A stretch of 64,000 nucleotides of DNA from Oscheius sp. JU75 (taxonomy: Eukaryota > Nematoda > Chromadorea > Rhabditida > Rhabditidae): positions 7,378,001-7,442,000 of the forward strand of contig JASJZC010000005.1 in the NCBI GenBank assembly GCA_037178855.1, written 5' to 3'. Position numbers and translations under genes: made by a program. The number at the start of each line of letters is the position of its first letter. Position 1 is the stretch's first letter. Shown here in pieces: positions 11,167 through 22,700 of this stretch. The notes beneath the pieces were generated by a model. The model worked only from the letters and a program-made list of their open reading frames with translations. It searched no databases and was not told the origin of the DNA.

Positions 11167-12478
11167 ATGTCTATCCTTGCCGACAAATACGATCTTACCA
11201 TCTCCTATTCACCCGCCGAGGTAAGGTCTCATCTACGTTCCTTTGAAACGTTATTCAGCCTGATCGTGTTACGCTGATCTTTCAAACCTATACTGACAAG
11301 GGAGAAGGAAAGGAGGATGGCTTTGTATTGATCCTTTTGTCCAACAATTTTCACGTTGTTTCAACCTGCGTAGCCGAAGAGATTCGAGCATTTGCTGACA
11401 AGTTTGTTGGACCTGGTAAGTTCAAAGAATCTTCAGGTAATGTCAGTTTTCAGTGAATCCCGGTACTGGAGCAACACTTTTGCAAGTCGTTCTTGCCTAT
11501 TTGAGAAACGCGGTACAAAAGACAGAAGTCGCTCTTCTGACACTGGAATTGGTAAGTGGCTTGAATTTTATACTTGACTCAAACAAGCTCTTGAGCTTTG
11601 TCTTTACAGCCCGAACAGAATCCATTCGAAACCTATGACTTTTTAGGAAGACCTACCTCCACACCTTGAGCCTCTCCTGGATTATCTTCCGACATTTTTT
11701 GCTACACCCGCTTTGGAACTCCGCTGTGCAATACTCAGTCTGCAAAATGGCAAGAGTGTTCCCGAAAATACCATAAACGGAATAATTGGATGTGGGTAAT
11801 GAACTAAATAGACCAGAATCTGTTTTAGGCGCTAAGAAAATCATGTGTTTGGCCGCGAAACTTCCATCTAAAGACTGTCTCGACAGGGCAATGCAAAAAA
11901 CTGTAAGCTCGCAGTAGTTATTATTGTACGAACGCTGTTTCAGCCCGGCCTTCTCATGCTAAATGTGGGTCCCTGGTTCCATGACGCGGTTTTGAAGGAA
12001 TGCACCCAGCTAAATATGCTCTGTTTGAGATCAAGTTTTGTTGAACTCAAGGCAGGAAAGGGATTCAATATTTCAACAGCGGCACTAAGACAATATGTCG
12101 AGGTGACTATCTTTTAGATTCTTTCCAAATTGAACATTTTAGGAGTGGCTCACAGGTAAACGAAGCCCCGTGACAACTAGCTTCATCTGTCGCGAGGTGA
12201 AGAACGACTTTGCTGGTGCTGAAGTTCCCAAAGAGCTCAAATCCGTGACCATAAACAGTGCCATTCAGTTGGAAATGTTCGGCTCGAAGACTATTTCCGT
12301 GACTGCTGTCAAGGCAGAAATCAAGAAGATCAAGTTGACTGGAATGAAGCAGATCTTCAAGAAGGCGCCGTGTGGAGATGCCAGGAAGAAGTATGGCTAT
12401 CAGCTAGGGAGCAGAGTCGTACTGATTTCCTTCTACGACCACAGAGTTTTTGTGCAATGCTGTGTGGATGAATGGTAA
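11167..12478 (+). CDS. F-box-associated-domain-like protein
   Basis: Exons 11167-11220, 11259-11415, 11454-11551, 11647-11791, 11829-11902, 11944-12102 and 12143-12478, 340 residues, phases consistent throughout. The C-terminal half has the look of the nematode FBA_2 region: LCLRSSFVELKAG, then ALRQYVEEWLTGKRSP, followed by short strands. No F-box is seen at the N-terminus, and the ATG sits directly behind TTTCAG. The start is therefore either trans-spliced or an internal exon whose F-box exon lies further 5'. Intron 4 uses a GTGGGT donor that avoids an immediate stop. The 95-nt intron 3 is longer than its neighbours. The family call is tentative and the role (ubiquitin-ligase adaptor) is inferred. 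Confidence 0.6.
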
Positions 12479-12622
12479 TTGAAGAAATGAACTCCAAGTA
12501 AAAACCACAAATATTCATTGCTCAAGAGGTTATGGTTACATGAAAAGAACTCAATAGTGGTGAACCAAGAAGTAGAAGAGATCTCAAAGCTAGATCCACC
12601 TCTAGACAACAACATCAAAGGG

Positions 12623-14557
12623 TTAGCGAGACCCGGGCTGAGATCCTCCAGAACCACCAGAGTAGTACTGTTGCCCTTGTTTCGATGTGCGGACACTGAA
12701 ATAGTTGTCTCAAAGTTTAAAAAGAACATACGCTTGTTGAAGTAGATACTGAGCGGCGTGGATCTGGGTCTCGTTACCGGTGATCGTAATAACACGTTCA
12801 GCCTGTCCATTTGGTGGCTCGAGGATGATGTTTGCTCCGGACTCTTCACGGATTCTGTTAATTCGCTCTCCATTCTTGCCAATGATGGTTCCTCCGAGGT
12901 CCGAGGGGATGGTGACCTGAGATTACGGTTACAAAAAAAGTTAGAAAGTCGGGAATTAAAGTAGGAGTTACACCTACTTTAGCTTCATTTGCGCCATTAG
13001 GCATCGGTCTTACCTGTTGAGTCGTCGTGGCCATTCCTCCTCCACCTCCCATGGCTCCGAAGCCGGCGGATCCAAAGTTGTTACGTCCGCCTTGTCCTCC
13101 TCCGAACATCTGTCCTCCACCCATTCCCGGGCCTCCAGGTCCACCCATCGGAGGTCCTCCCCAGTTCTGCGGGGGTGGGACACCCATCGGCGGGCCCATT
13201 CCCATGAGGTTCTGTTGTCCGTAGCTGGTTCCAGCAGTTCCACCTCGCCTGATATTACTATTCGTATGAGAAGAATTGTTGGGGGACTTACATCATTCCA
13301 GGACCACCTGGTCCACCTCCGTAGTTTCCGCCTGGAGGACCACCGGGACCTCCGGGTCCGCGTCCACGACCAGGAGCAGGAGTGAAGCCTTGGCTAGAGA
13401 AGCCTCCGTACTCGGCGACGACCGTGGGGTCGTAGTTAAATGTGTTGTATGGAGACGAGCCGCCCTAAAGATACGAGTTGGTTGCAAAGTAAAGTTTCTT
13501 ACCTTGATGGGGACCTCCTTGAGCTCTTCGATGATGCAGCGGACAGCACTGACAATATTCGGATCGTCGCCACTGATCATGCAGACACGATCAGTAGACT
13601 GAGGAGCCGGGTTCTGGTAGATCTTAATGTTCGAGCCGCTCTTCTCTCTCAGCTCCTTGATCTTCGTTCCCCCACGACCGATCAGAGCTCCAGCGTGGCT
13701 CTGGTGTACTAGAAGACGCACCTCACGCTTTCCACGGTCGCTTCCCTAAGCATCTCTCAATGATGACCAAGTTCCATTAACTCACGTCATCAAGACGAGG
13801 TAGCATATCCTCGACCATCCTCACGACCGAGTCCACGGTGCTCGTAAGGTAGACAATGCTGAAAATGGGTAATAGGAAAAGTTACGACCGGACTCCGTTA
13901 GTGGAGAGAGGGTACGGGCTCGGGCTCGGAGCTCATAAAAGTGTGAGCGAGGGCAACTTCGAGTCGGGACCACAGTGTGTGTGATTGTCGGGCGGGTATA
14001 CATGAGACAAAGAGGAGCAAATGATTACCGTTCGGGAGAGTTGGAATCGGGGACAGAGACTTGGCCTTCGAACTGAAATTGGGCTGGGATTAGGAGACGT
14101 GTGACGACTGTTGCTATACTAGTGAGTATAGGTGTTCTGCTTGGAACCGATGGTCGGTTGGACCTATCTGATCGTGTTTTTAGGCAGTTGGAATTTTGGG
14201 GACAAAAGGCCGATTCGCCGGAATCGGAAATGGAGATCGGACGGAAATGGTTCGGTTCAGATTTGGACTTCACAATACGAAAAGAAAGGGGTCAAAGACT
14301 CACTTCAGCACGGAGACGCTTGATATTCTCGCCTCCTTTTCCAATGACGGCTCCGGCGCACTTACTGCTCACCAGGATACGGAGCTCGTACTTTCCAGCG
14401 GCGATGGCATCCGAGAAGCTGAAACCTTTCGGTCTTAACCAGTCCCACACAGCAGTTATGTGTGTCAAATATCACTGAATGGTCACTGAACTCACCCATC
14501 AGCCTTCGGGCGCTTAGTACGTCCTTGGTAGTCGTCGCCTCCGTGGTCACGCTTCAT
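12623..14557 (-). CDS. hrpk-1: hnRNP K homologue, three KH domains
   Basis: RNA-binding protein of the hnRNP K/PCBP group, nuclear-cytoplasmic, acting in splicing and translation control; C. elegans HRPK-1 is the expected counterpart. Exons from the 5' end: 14557-14496, 14418-14304, 14072-14029, 13858-13786, 13745-13503, 13464-13292, 13248-13014, 12916-12732 and 12695-12623, 400 residues. KH1 has [14 protein letters not shown]2 has [12 protein letters not shown] and KH3 has [12 protein letters not shown], so the GxxG loops are GKGG, GRGG and GKNG. Between KH2 and KH3 lies a long Gly/Pro/Met-rich stretch with RGRG (an RGG-like linker), then KH3 and a short tail ending [14 protein letters not shown]. 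The N-terminus is charged ([20 protein letters not shown]). Codon use is distinctly GC-rich at third positions, consistent with high expression. Confidence 0.95.
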
Positions 14558-15281
14558 TTTCGGTTGGATGAGGAGAAGATAATCCTGAGGAAGACCAAAC
14601 TGTGAATGAATGAAGAACGGAAGATGATGAAAAAGCGACGCCTATGCAATGGTTTTGAAGCGGTGATGCCACTGCTTCGAATTCAGGTGTTGCCCATTGA
14701 TTCGTATTCACAGAAAAGCGAGAGACGAGAGCGAGAGAGCAAAAATAATCGATAGTCTGGACGAAAAAAAGAAATTAAACATGTGTAAAGTATTGAAAGT
14801 CCTTGTACATGGGAGTTTGGCCTAAAATATTTGAGTCACTTGACTCATTTCTAACGGAAACAAGCCCAAAAAATGGCCAGAACTATGTAGCACTAGACTT
14901 TGCGCGAAACGTAATGAATAAGCGCTGAATAAGTGTCAAAACTAAATTTGGAAGGACACGTAAATATTAGTCAGTAGAGCGGGGTCTGTGTGCGGTGGTA
15001 GTGGGCAGCGACGCGGTCTATTGATCGCGTCGAGAGCCCAGAGAGTGGACAGATGGCGGGGGTCGAACTAGTAGGGGAGGGCAGGGAGCAGAGAGTTGAC
15101 TGTAAGATTAGTACTGAACATTTTACTGTTCCGCGGGAACAAAGGCTTGAAGCCATGATTACCTCACCAAATTGAAGCCAGTAAACTCGCTATTTCAAAT
15201 ATCAAGCTGAACTTTCTAAGTTTTTCTCTGTGTGACGAGATAATTTATGGCTGAAATAAGTTTTGAAAACAATGAGATCTT
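14558..15281. other. Upstream region of the hnRNP K gene
   Basis: Contains a purine-rich GC-rich patch (about 14980-15100) with a 7-bp hairpin CGACGCG...CGCGTCG at 15009-15032. This is a possible promoter or leader. No gene that I can support. Confidence 0.4.
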
Positions 15282-16826
15282 TCAGATTCGTTTGTAACGG
15301 GCGAGACAAGCAGAGTTCTCCAGGTTGGTCAAGTAGACACGGTGGTGGCTGACGTTGAGAGCTTGATAGATCGCGTACCTAAACATTTGATCGTTTTCTA
15401 GACCCTAATAGTTTTCTCACCTTCCATCGTCGATGATTCTGTAATAAAAGTCGTGTGCCTGCTTCTTCTTGGCATCATCCGGGTAGTGAATCTATGTAGA
15501 TTTTGGCTTAAAATTTTTTATTCATACCTCCATGTTGATCTGGCAGATTGTGATGTCATTCTGTTCAAGGAGCGCTCCTTTGTAGAAATACGGAAGGAGC
15601 TCGTATTCAGCGCCTTCGGCATCCAGCCAAAGTCCGTCGAAGAACTAGAAAGAAGGAGATATTAATTTGGAGATTTTCATACCTTCCGTCGGACAACATG
15701 CTGAAGGAAGTAGAGCATGTCGATGTGAACCACAGTCTTTGTCACGTACTGCTTGTCTGAAATGGGATTGGTGGAAATTATTTAATACCGTGTATTTCCC
15801 GTTTCTAGGAGCGATTAACTCATCCTACACTAGTTTACTGTACGATATCAGCGACCTTTTTTCTATGGCCCTTCTTATAACACGTTCTCGGGATCATACT
15901 GCCACCCGTACTGACTCGGAAACCTTTCAGCTTATTTGTACCATTTTCACAACTGTGTCAGATAATCGTATATATCTCGAGATGGTTGTGATAGGACCTT
16001 TCATGAATAGTAAAATTATTCTTCTATCTTAAAACCCCGATTTTATGAGGGTAGGAAATTGTCGATTCTACGCAAACTTTCTGTCATTTGCCTTTTGCCA
16101 ACGGTCAATCTCCGAAATGACGTTCTGAGAAAAAAAAAGAAAAGAACTCACTGACTAGAACACTGGCTTGGGAGACTCCAGCCTTAGCTCCGACAGCGAA
16201 TGGAAAGTAGGACCCAATGGACGAGAACAGATCCTCGTTGATGTCCGTGATCGGATCCGCTCCGAACATTTCGACTTTGTTCTCGAGTTTTTCCTGAAAA
16301 TCTATCTTTACCGGGCTCTTCTGAGACTACCTTTAGAGCCGTCTCGGCATCGATATCGTTTCCTACGCCAATTGTAAGATGGGTTGTCTGTGTCACGCTC
16401 TAAGTTCTTCTTCTGAGGAATCCATTTAAAACTGACCGGATCAGGCATGATATGATATTTTGCCTCGTCCTTGTTGTTAAAGACTTCGATATCAAAGCTC
16501 TCTCTGAGAATACCGGAACAAGAGTCGGAGATGTGGTTGATGTTGTCCCAGGTCTGAATTTCAAAACTATTGTCACTCGAAATTCTCTCTGAAATTACAT
16601 CATCGGCCTTGTCCCTATGAATGGCCATTTTGTTGACCATACAGTCCTGCCAGAGACCGAGAATCTCCTTACCCGTTCGGCTGATCTGAAAATTGGATTT
16701 CCACACGCGAAAACCAAAGTTCTGGCGAACCCTTATGTCAGCTGCGTTACTTTGTAGGAATACAAAGACGAATCCGGCACATGCTATAACAGCAATTAGG
16801 ATACGCATAGTGACTGGAGACTTCAT
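15282..16826 (-). CDS. FkbM-type methyltransferase-like protein
   Basis: Member of the nematode Methyltransf_21/FkbM-like family. Exons from the 5' end: 16826-16437, 16399-16331, 16293-16156, a small exon near 16124, 15756-15683, 15644-15528, 15491-15421 and 15378-15282. The N-terminus MKSPVTMRILIAVIACAGFV is a signal peptide or signal anchor, so the protein probably sits in the Golgi or is secreted. The core shows LTIGVGNDIDAETAL, MFGADPITDINEDLF, FPFAVGAKAG and later LWLDAEGAEYELLPYFYKG and ITICQINME, all characteristic. The boundary of exon 4 is unsettled: a donor at 16102 keeps the frame into QYVTKTVVHIDMLYFL, while one at 16077 does not. An optional in-frame 45-nt intron may exist near residues 31-46. 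The methyl acceptor is unknown. Confidence 0.82.
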
Positions 16827-18020
16827 CTTTGTTCAAACGGGGAGAGGGGAGAGTACTGTCGGTCCGAGACTGGGAGAAATCCGAGTGAAAACTCGCTAAC
16901 GGTCGAGGTACGAGACAAGATCTCGGGAAGGATATTCCTGTTCATCGGCGTTCTTGATCAGCTCTTTATACAGGTGCTTGTTTGCAATACGAGGAGTTTT
17001 TTTGTTGAGCGAAGGGAGGATTCCGAGAAAATTAGGCCAGTCTCAACGCTGTTGGAAGCTGTAACATTATTAAAATGAGGTGTTCGCACCTATGTAACCG
17101 ATTCAACGAGAAGTTTCTCTACAATCATGTCTGGGCAGACCTTCTCAGTCTCCAAGCAACTAACTTTATCGGTTCTTAGCAGCATAAGAGTACATTTAAG
17201 TCCTTGTTTCATGTTAAGCAATTCTTTTTATATATGGCCATAAGAAGATAGGTTCGGAACATCGGTTCAATTCCGCTTTAATTGCAGAACATTCTTCAGT
17301 CGCACATGATCCTGCGCTTTCAGCAAAACTTGGGGAAAAGCGTCTGTCTTAAGCAGATGTTTTTTTGGTCAAAATCTTTGTACTACATTCCTGTGAAACC
17401 GTGTCATTTACAAGTCAGCACACTACTTTCAGTAAGGGAATTGTTTCAGGCTACCCGCTAATAGATTGGGTGATAAATCAATCAAGCTGAGCTCGTCTAA
17501 TCCAAGTCTACAGTTTCAGTACTGAAGATGTCAAGTATTCGCAGGTGTGCAAGGTTTCCTTTGTTTCCTTATCTCGCGGATAGTCCCAGTTACAGTAATC
17601 TGATGATCTCGGTTCTTTCGCGTAGAAAAACCGCGTAAAAGACAAGACAGTTCTGCGTCGTCGCTGCAGGTTCGTTCCGGGATTTTCCTCTTTTGGCCTC
17701 TTATTTTCTAGTAGAATGACGCTTGTTTGATCTCGAGGACCGTACAGAATCGCGTGTAGGATAATCTAATATTGAGACCCATAAATTTCGTCTGATCACC
17801 GAGTTGGTCTTCCCTGAAGAGTCAATTTGTCATCGAGGCGACCAGGATTATTCCACCTAATTATAAAGACACCACGCCGCAATTACCCTCCGCGATTTCT
17901 CAGAAGTTGAATGTTGAAAAGAGAGACCAATTTATTTAATAAGATTTAAAAGAGATTCCCTGAAAAAGGCTGTGAGGCAGTTGAGCAGTTCCACTATAGG
18001 AGAGCCTCCTACGCGATGTT
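16827..18020. other. Intergenic between methyltransferase-like and GPCR genes
   Basis: Both neighbours are on the minus strand, so this holds the FkbM-like promoter and the GPCR 3' region. No further gene or RNA recognised. Confidence 0.5.
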
Positions 18021-19769
18021 TTAGATACTTCGTTCTTGTTGACTCGGGGCCGCGATCTGGAACTGTTTTGCTTATTATGAACCTTGAGACTGTGTCAGAT
18101 CTCATGGAATCCCAGAAAAAGATACTCACTCGAATCACGGTGTTCAAAGGCTGTTTTGATTGGACTTTCGGCTTGCGGCGGATCGTCTTCAGAAGAATTT
18201 CCTTGAAGGAGGGATTCAGCCAGGCATAGAGGATCGGATTCACAACATTCGTTGACATCGAGATCCTGAAAATGTTACTGTTCCATAGATTCAAGTTTCT
18301 GGTAGGTTCTTTGCTTGAAATGCCGAAAGCCGCATTTTCGCACGTCCAAGACTGATGAGCGAAAACGCGCAGATAGTATCTACTCGCCGCATTGCCTTTC
18401 CAGCAGTTTGTAGCGACAAGTCACACGCGTTCTGGCCAGATTGAAGATTTGAGCTAGGGTTTTCAGTCCTAATCTCCAAAAAAGAGGCGCAGGGTCACGA
18501 TTACTCTCAACAAACTAACAGGTGAGCGATCATCGAAGCCAAGTAGGTGTGATCCATCTGTGAGTCGTGGAAGAATCCCTCGTTGTATTCGATGATCAAG
18601 GTGATCACGTTGTGAGGGAGCCACGAGAACCCGAATATCAGAACCTGGATACTTTCTGATTGTTCAGGCTATGAGGTTTCCTCACCATAGAGGCCAGAAT
18701 CATGGTTGTTCTTCTCTGTTGAGCAATCACATTTGTTCTTTGCTTGTCCTCAAAGGAAGACTTTGAGTCCTCTTCATTTCCCAGGTGACCCATTGTACTG
18801 TGCTCGAGGAGCTGACTTCTCTCTGTCAACTTCTTCAGCTTGGCGTCGGCTCTAAAACAGGATTGATTATTGGAATCCAAATTCTCTTACCGCTCCCTCA
18901 GCCTTGAAAAGATTGTATAGTAGCACATGGCCATAATGGCAAAAGGAAAGACGAATTGGAGCATCAGAACCATGAGAGCATAGCCTTTTCTAACCTCGGG
19001 AAGAGGCCATTTCTCTGTACAGTACTGAAAATACATTTGGATAGATATGTTGGGCCTATTCTACCTCTCCACAAAGCCCACTAATCTCCACCACATCCAT
19101 ATACCATCCGTAAGGCATGCAGACGATCACAGACATGATCCAAAGAGCCAAGGCGACCAGGCTGGCGCGTCGTGGATTCAATGGATGTTTATGGGGTCGA
19201 ACGACTAGGCTGTACCTACAAATTTCTATGTTTTCAGTATCCAAAGTCTATCTACCTGTCCAGAGCAATGACACAAAGAGAGAAGGTGGACACCAGGACA
19301 GAGGCTCCCTAAAAGTTTGTGTCAGTTTTGTTTCAGTGGGTCATACCTGGACAAGAGGAATCAGTTTACAGACAGGTGAGGCAAAGAACCATGTCTTATA
19401 AATGTTCGTGATTGGTGTGATTGGCAGAGAAGTTAGGCACATCAACACGTCGCCAATAGCCAAATTCAAGATAAAAATGTTCTGGACTGTCTGTAGGTGT
19501 CGGTTCCGCCATGTCAGATACCTAAAATACTAAACATAACCCCTGCTCTCAGGTGTTCCGGGTTTTTTGGTCCCAGACCCCCGGTTTAAAGGCTCTTGAG
19601 CACGCGCGTGTCTCTCCAAATATACTCACAAAATTGCGATATTTCCGATGAGGCCGAGTACGAAGATGTGTAGGTACAGAATCCCGAAGCCGATCACCAC
19701 CAACGGCTCATTGGTCAAGTCCGGATGCTCGTCCACGTAGCGGACACATCCTCCGACTTCCGAATCCAT
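18021..19769 (-). CDS. Neuropeptide receptor GPCR (NPY/NPF-like)
   Basis: Class A seven-helix receptor. Exons from the 5' end: 19769-19630, 19521-19347, 19308-19256, 19215-19065, 19024-18891, 18851-18686, 18644-18520, 18265-18130 and 18062-18021, 373 residues, phases all consistent. TM1 GILYLHIFVLGLIGNIAIL carries the N of helix 1 and TM2 has NLAIGDVLMC. Helix 3 ends ALDRYSLVVRP (DRY), TM6 has FGFSWLPHN and TM7 NPILYAW (NPxxY). The third cytoplasmic loop is long and charged. TVQNIFILNLAIGDVLM and the WP..RKGYAL loop before TM5 resemble NPY/NPF-like and C. elegans NPR receptors; the ligand is not predictable from this. The ATG follows TTTTCAG directly, so the start is either trans-spliced or preceded by a noncoding exon. 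Confidence 0.9.
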
Positions 19770-22700
19770 CTGAAAACAGTATGTTTCACATATTTCAGAA
19801 AGCAGATTGCAAAAAGACCCAAGGCACAAGCCGTCACTCCAGAAACGCGATTTGGGAATTGGGAATTTTGGTCTTTGAAGAGTACGAGAAAACACGATAC
19901 CAGCCTTCTCATTATAAATGTGAGCAAGGGAAGGGGCGGGAGAGAAAGACTGGTAGAGGGACACAAAGGAGGTTAGGTTGGAAGACGGATAATTGAATTT
20001 TATTATGATTTCGAGGAATCTGAGAGGTGTCTACTGGAAGTCAACGACAAGAAGCCTGGAGGCAAAACGAAGCAAATCTTATGTTGCAGCAGATAACACA
20101 TGTCTGTGGCACAAAATGACTTGACGACTGAATGACAGTCGCTGACACTCACGCTGGGATGTAACTTCTGCTGAGTACTTCCTCTAGTTGAGGCTCGAAA
20201 ACACGGTTAACCTGTTAAGGAGTGAGTATTTGTGTACCCGAAGGAAGTCGCGTGAAGGTGGAAGGAAGGACCAATTTCCTGAAGGTGGGGGCGAGATGAG
20301 AAGCGATTCGAATAGTTCATGTCCAATGGAATCGAAGTGTCTTTCCGTTACGCTATCATAAACTTTGAGAGGAGGAACTAAACTGCGACCTAAGCAGGGG
20401 GAAGTCCGCATCAGGCTCTCGAGACAACAATGAACTGAGCGTGTTCCGAAAGAGATTGAGACTTATCAAAGGGCTCGAAAGACCGGCATCTGGTTTTAAA
20501 AGGGTTACGGCTTTCAAATTCGTTTAACGGTTCATATAACTCTGCAGAAGAAGTTATGGGAAATCTGGGGGTAGAATATTCGAAAGGATTGCTCATTCTA
20601 CTTCCCATCGGAAGAAAAAGAGTCGCACGGCTATACTACTCAAGACCTAGAACCCATTATGGTAATTTTATGAGGGCAGAGAACACAGAAATGAATCTAA
20701 ACAGCCTATCAATCCAATTCTTAACTAGAAATGAACATCAGTAAATTGCAGCCTCCCGAGTGCAAAAAAGGAGAAGGGAGATCTCGCAGATCAAATTGTC
20801 TCGTATGCTGAGAACATTTGAAAAAGGACCCAGCAGCCCACATCATTTCCAAAGGGCAAAAGGCCATATTGATATTTTTCAGACCCGAAAAAGGCGTCTA
20901 CTGAATAAATAAAAAAGTGGAGGTGGTCTTAAAGAGTGCTTAATTCATCTTCCTCAAGAATGCTATCTTTTTCTGGAAGTCTTATGAAAAAAATTTTTTT
21001 GCTCTCATATGGCACTGGTCAAGAGGAGTACAGATCTTTTTACTAGAGATATGGAAGTAGAGACTGATAGGATTAGGACAGTAGAGAACGAGCCCAAAGT
21101 TCACGTTTCAGTAAAAGTAGAACGCACTTTTTGCTTGGAATCGTGAGATTCTGTGCTCAACTTGGTCTCGGCTTGTCTCAAGAGTGAAACAGAGCAAATC
21201 CAGGGTGAACTAGGATGTTTGGAAAACTCGAAAGCACTATTGGTCTACAACGAACTACACGAACAGGCCTAGGCGGTACGGATGGGCCTCAATCCAAAAG
21301 TGGTAAATTGACCATTACGTAGTAGCAAAACAATCATATTGCATACGTAATTGGGCCAAGACTAACTCAAAACCAAACTGGCTATACTTTCGAGCAGGCT
21401 TTGTCTTCCATGATTTATGAACACTAGACGTCGTTCGAAATTTATCATGTTAGTCCAAAAGCAGGTTGCTTGCCAATCATATAGTGTGTCGCCCAGTAGT
21501 TCCAAGAAACATGCATTCTAGACTGGGGCTCACGTTACACGTGCTCCTGGAAAAGGAAACTGACGGGTCTGGTGAACAACCACACAACTTCAAAAGACAA
21601 TAAGACCGTGTTACGGTAATTTATGGAAGTTTACGACGAACACCCCGATTACTCGAGTATTCTTTTTGGAATTTTGTCTTGGTTAATAATTCACGCGAAG
21701 CTTATGATCCAGGAAGACGTCAGCGGAAGTCAACAGAAACTTTGAAAGACGGGAGTCGGTAAACAGGCGGAATTTTAAAGTTTATTATGGAGAAAAAGCT
21801 TCCGGGGACGGGGATAGAACAAATAGTACGGGACAGAGAGACAAGGAACACCCAGGCACTACTAGAAGCTCTTCCGGCCCAGTCTAAGTGAGCCCATTGT
21901 GACTGTCAAGCGAAGCGAAAGGTGAAGCTTAAATTTGGTGCTCTAGTACAACGAGAAACTCAGTTAAGACTTCAGAGACTAATGATGTTGCTATTTCTTT
22001 CCCAAAGGTTTTAACTGTTTTGGTCAGCAACCCTTCTTAGATTAATTGGCTGTAAATAGGAGTGTCGAATGTTACGTGCCCTTAGGGAAATTGACAGGCT
22101 GCCACGGTAGTGAAAGATAGGTAATTTTATGTGTTGAACTCTGTCAAAGCACGTGAAACTGTGCCTTTTTACATGTTTTTATCGGGAATGGGGTAGCAAC
22201 TCGGGTCACCCAAGGAACGTGCCAAGGTTACCAAGCCATGAAAAGCTTTATGGTCGTCTATTGGCCCGAGTGCTAGAAGATTGAGAGGGAGTCTGAATGA
22301 TCAAAAACTTGGGCTAGTTACCGTTTTGTAAAGACAAATGATAGACCTGGACATTTGCTTCACGGTGGTCATGCATCAGAAGGACGGACCGATCGGTTCG
22401 AGAACACCAGAACAATAGACACTGCTCTGTTGATGCTCTTCAATTCCACCTCACAATCAAATTATCAGAACTATGCAACTAGCAAAACACCTCGGTACGG
22501 ATTTAGAGGTATTTAGAAATCCAAACAGTTCAGTTCGAATGGTGAAATGAGTGGGTTTCTGCAATCTCGGCCAAGTTTGATTTGATCTTTGTGCAGCAGT
22601 TCTTTACTATGCTTTTGCTAATTGACTGATAAGGTCAAATTAACGCGTCGACGTTCAAAGTCACGAATGATCTGTGCAGTTGCAGGAATGTGAGTGATTC

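Noticed and set aside
12858-13205. 115-codon frame with Gly/Met-rich start on the minus strand
   Set aside because: It is hnRNP K exon 7 read through the following intron, not a separate gene.
13027-13224. Pro-rich frame opposite the hnRNP K gene
   Set aside because: Antisense shadow of the Gly-rich linker; Gly codons read backwards give Pro.
14971-15156. 61-codon Ser/Pro-rich minus frame
   Set aside because: Reflects the purine-rich composition of the plus strand; no motif.
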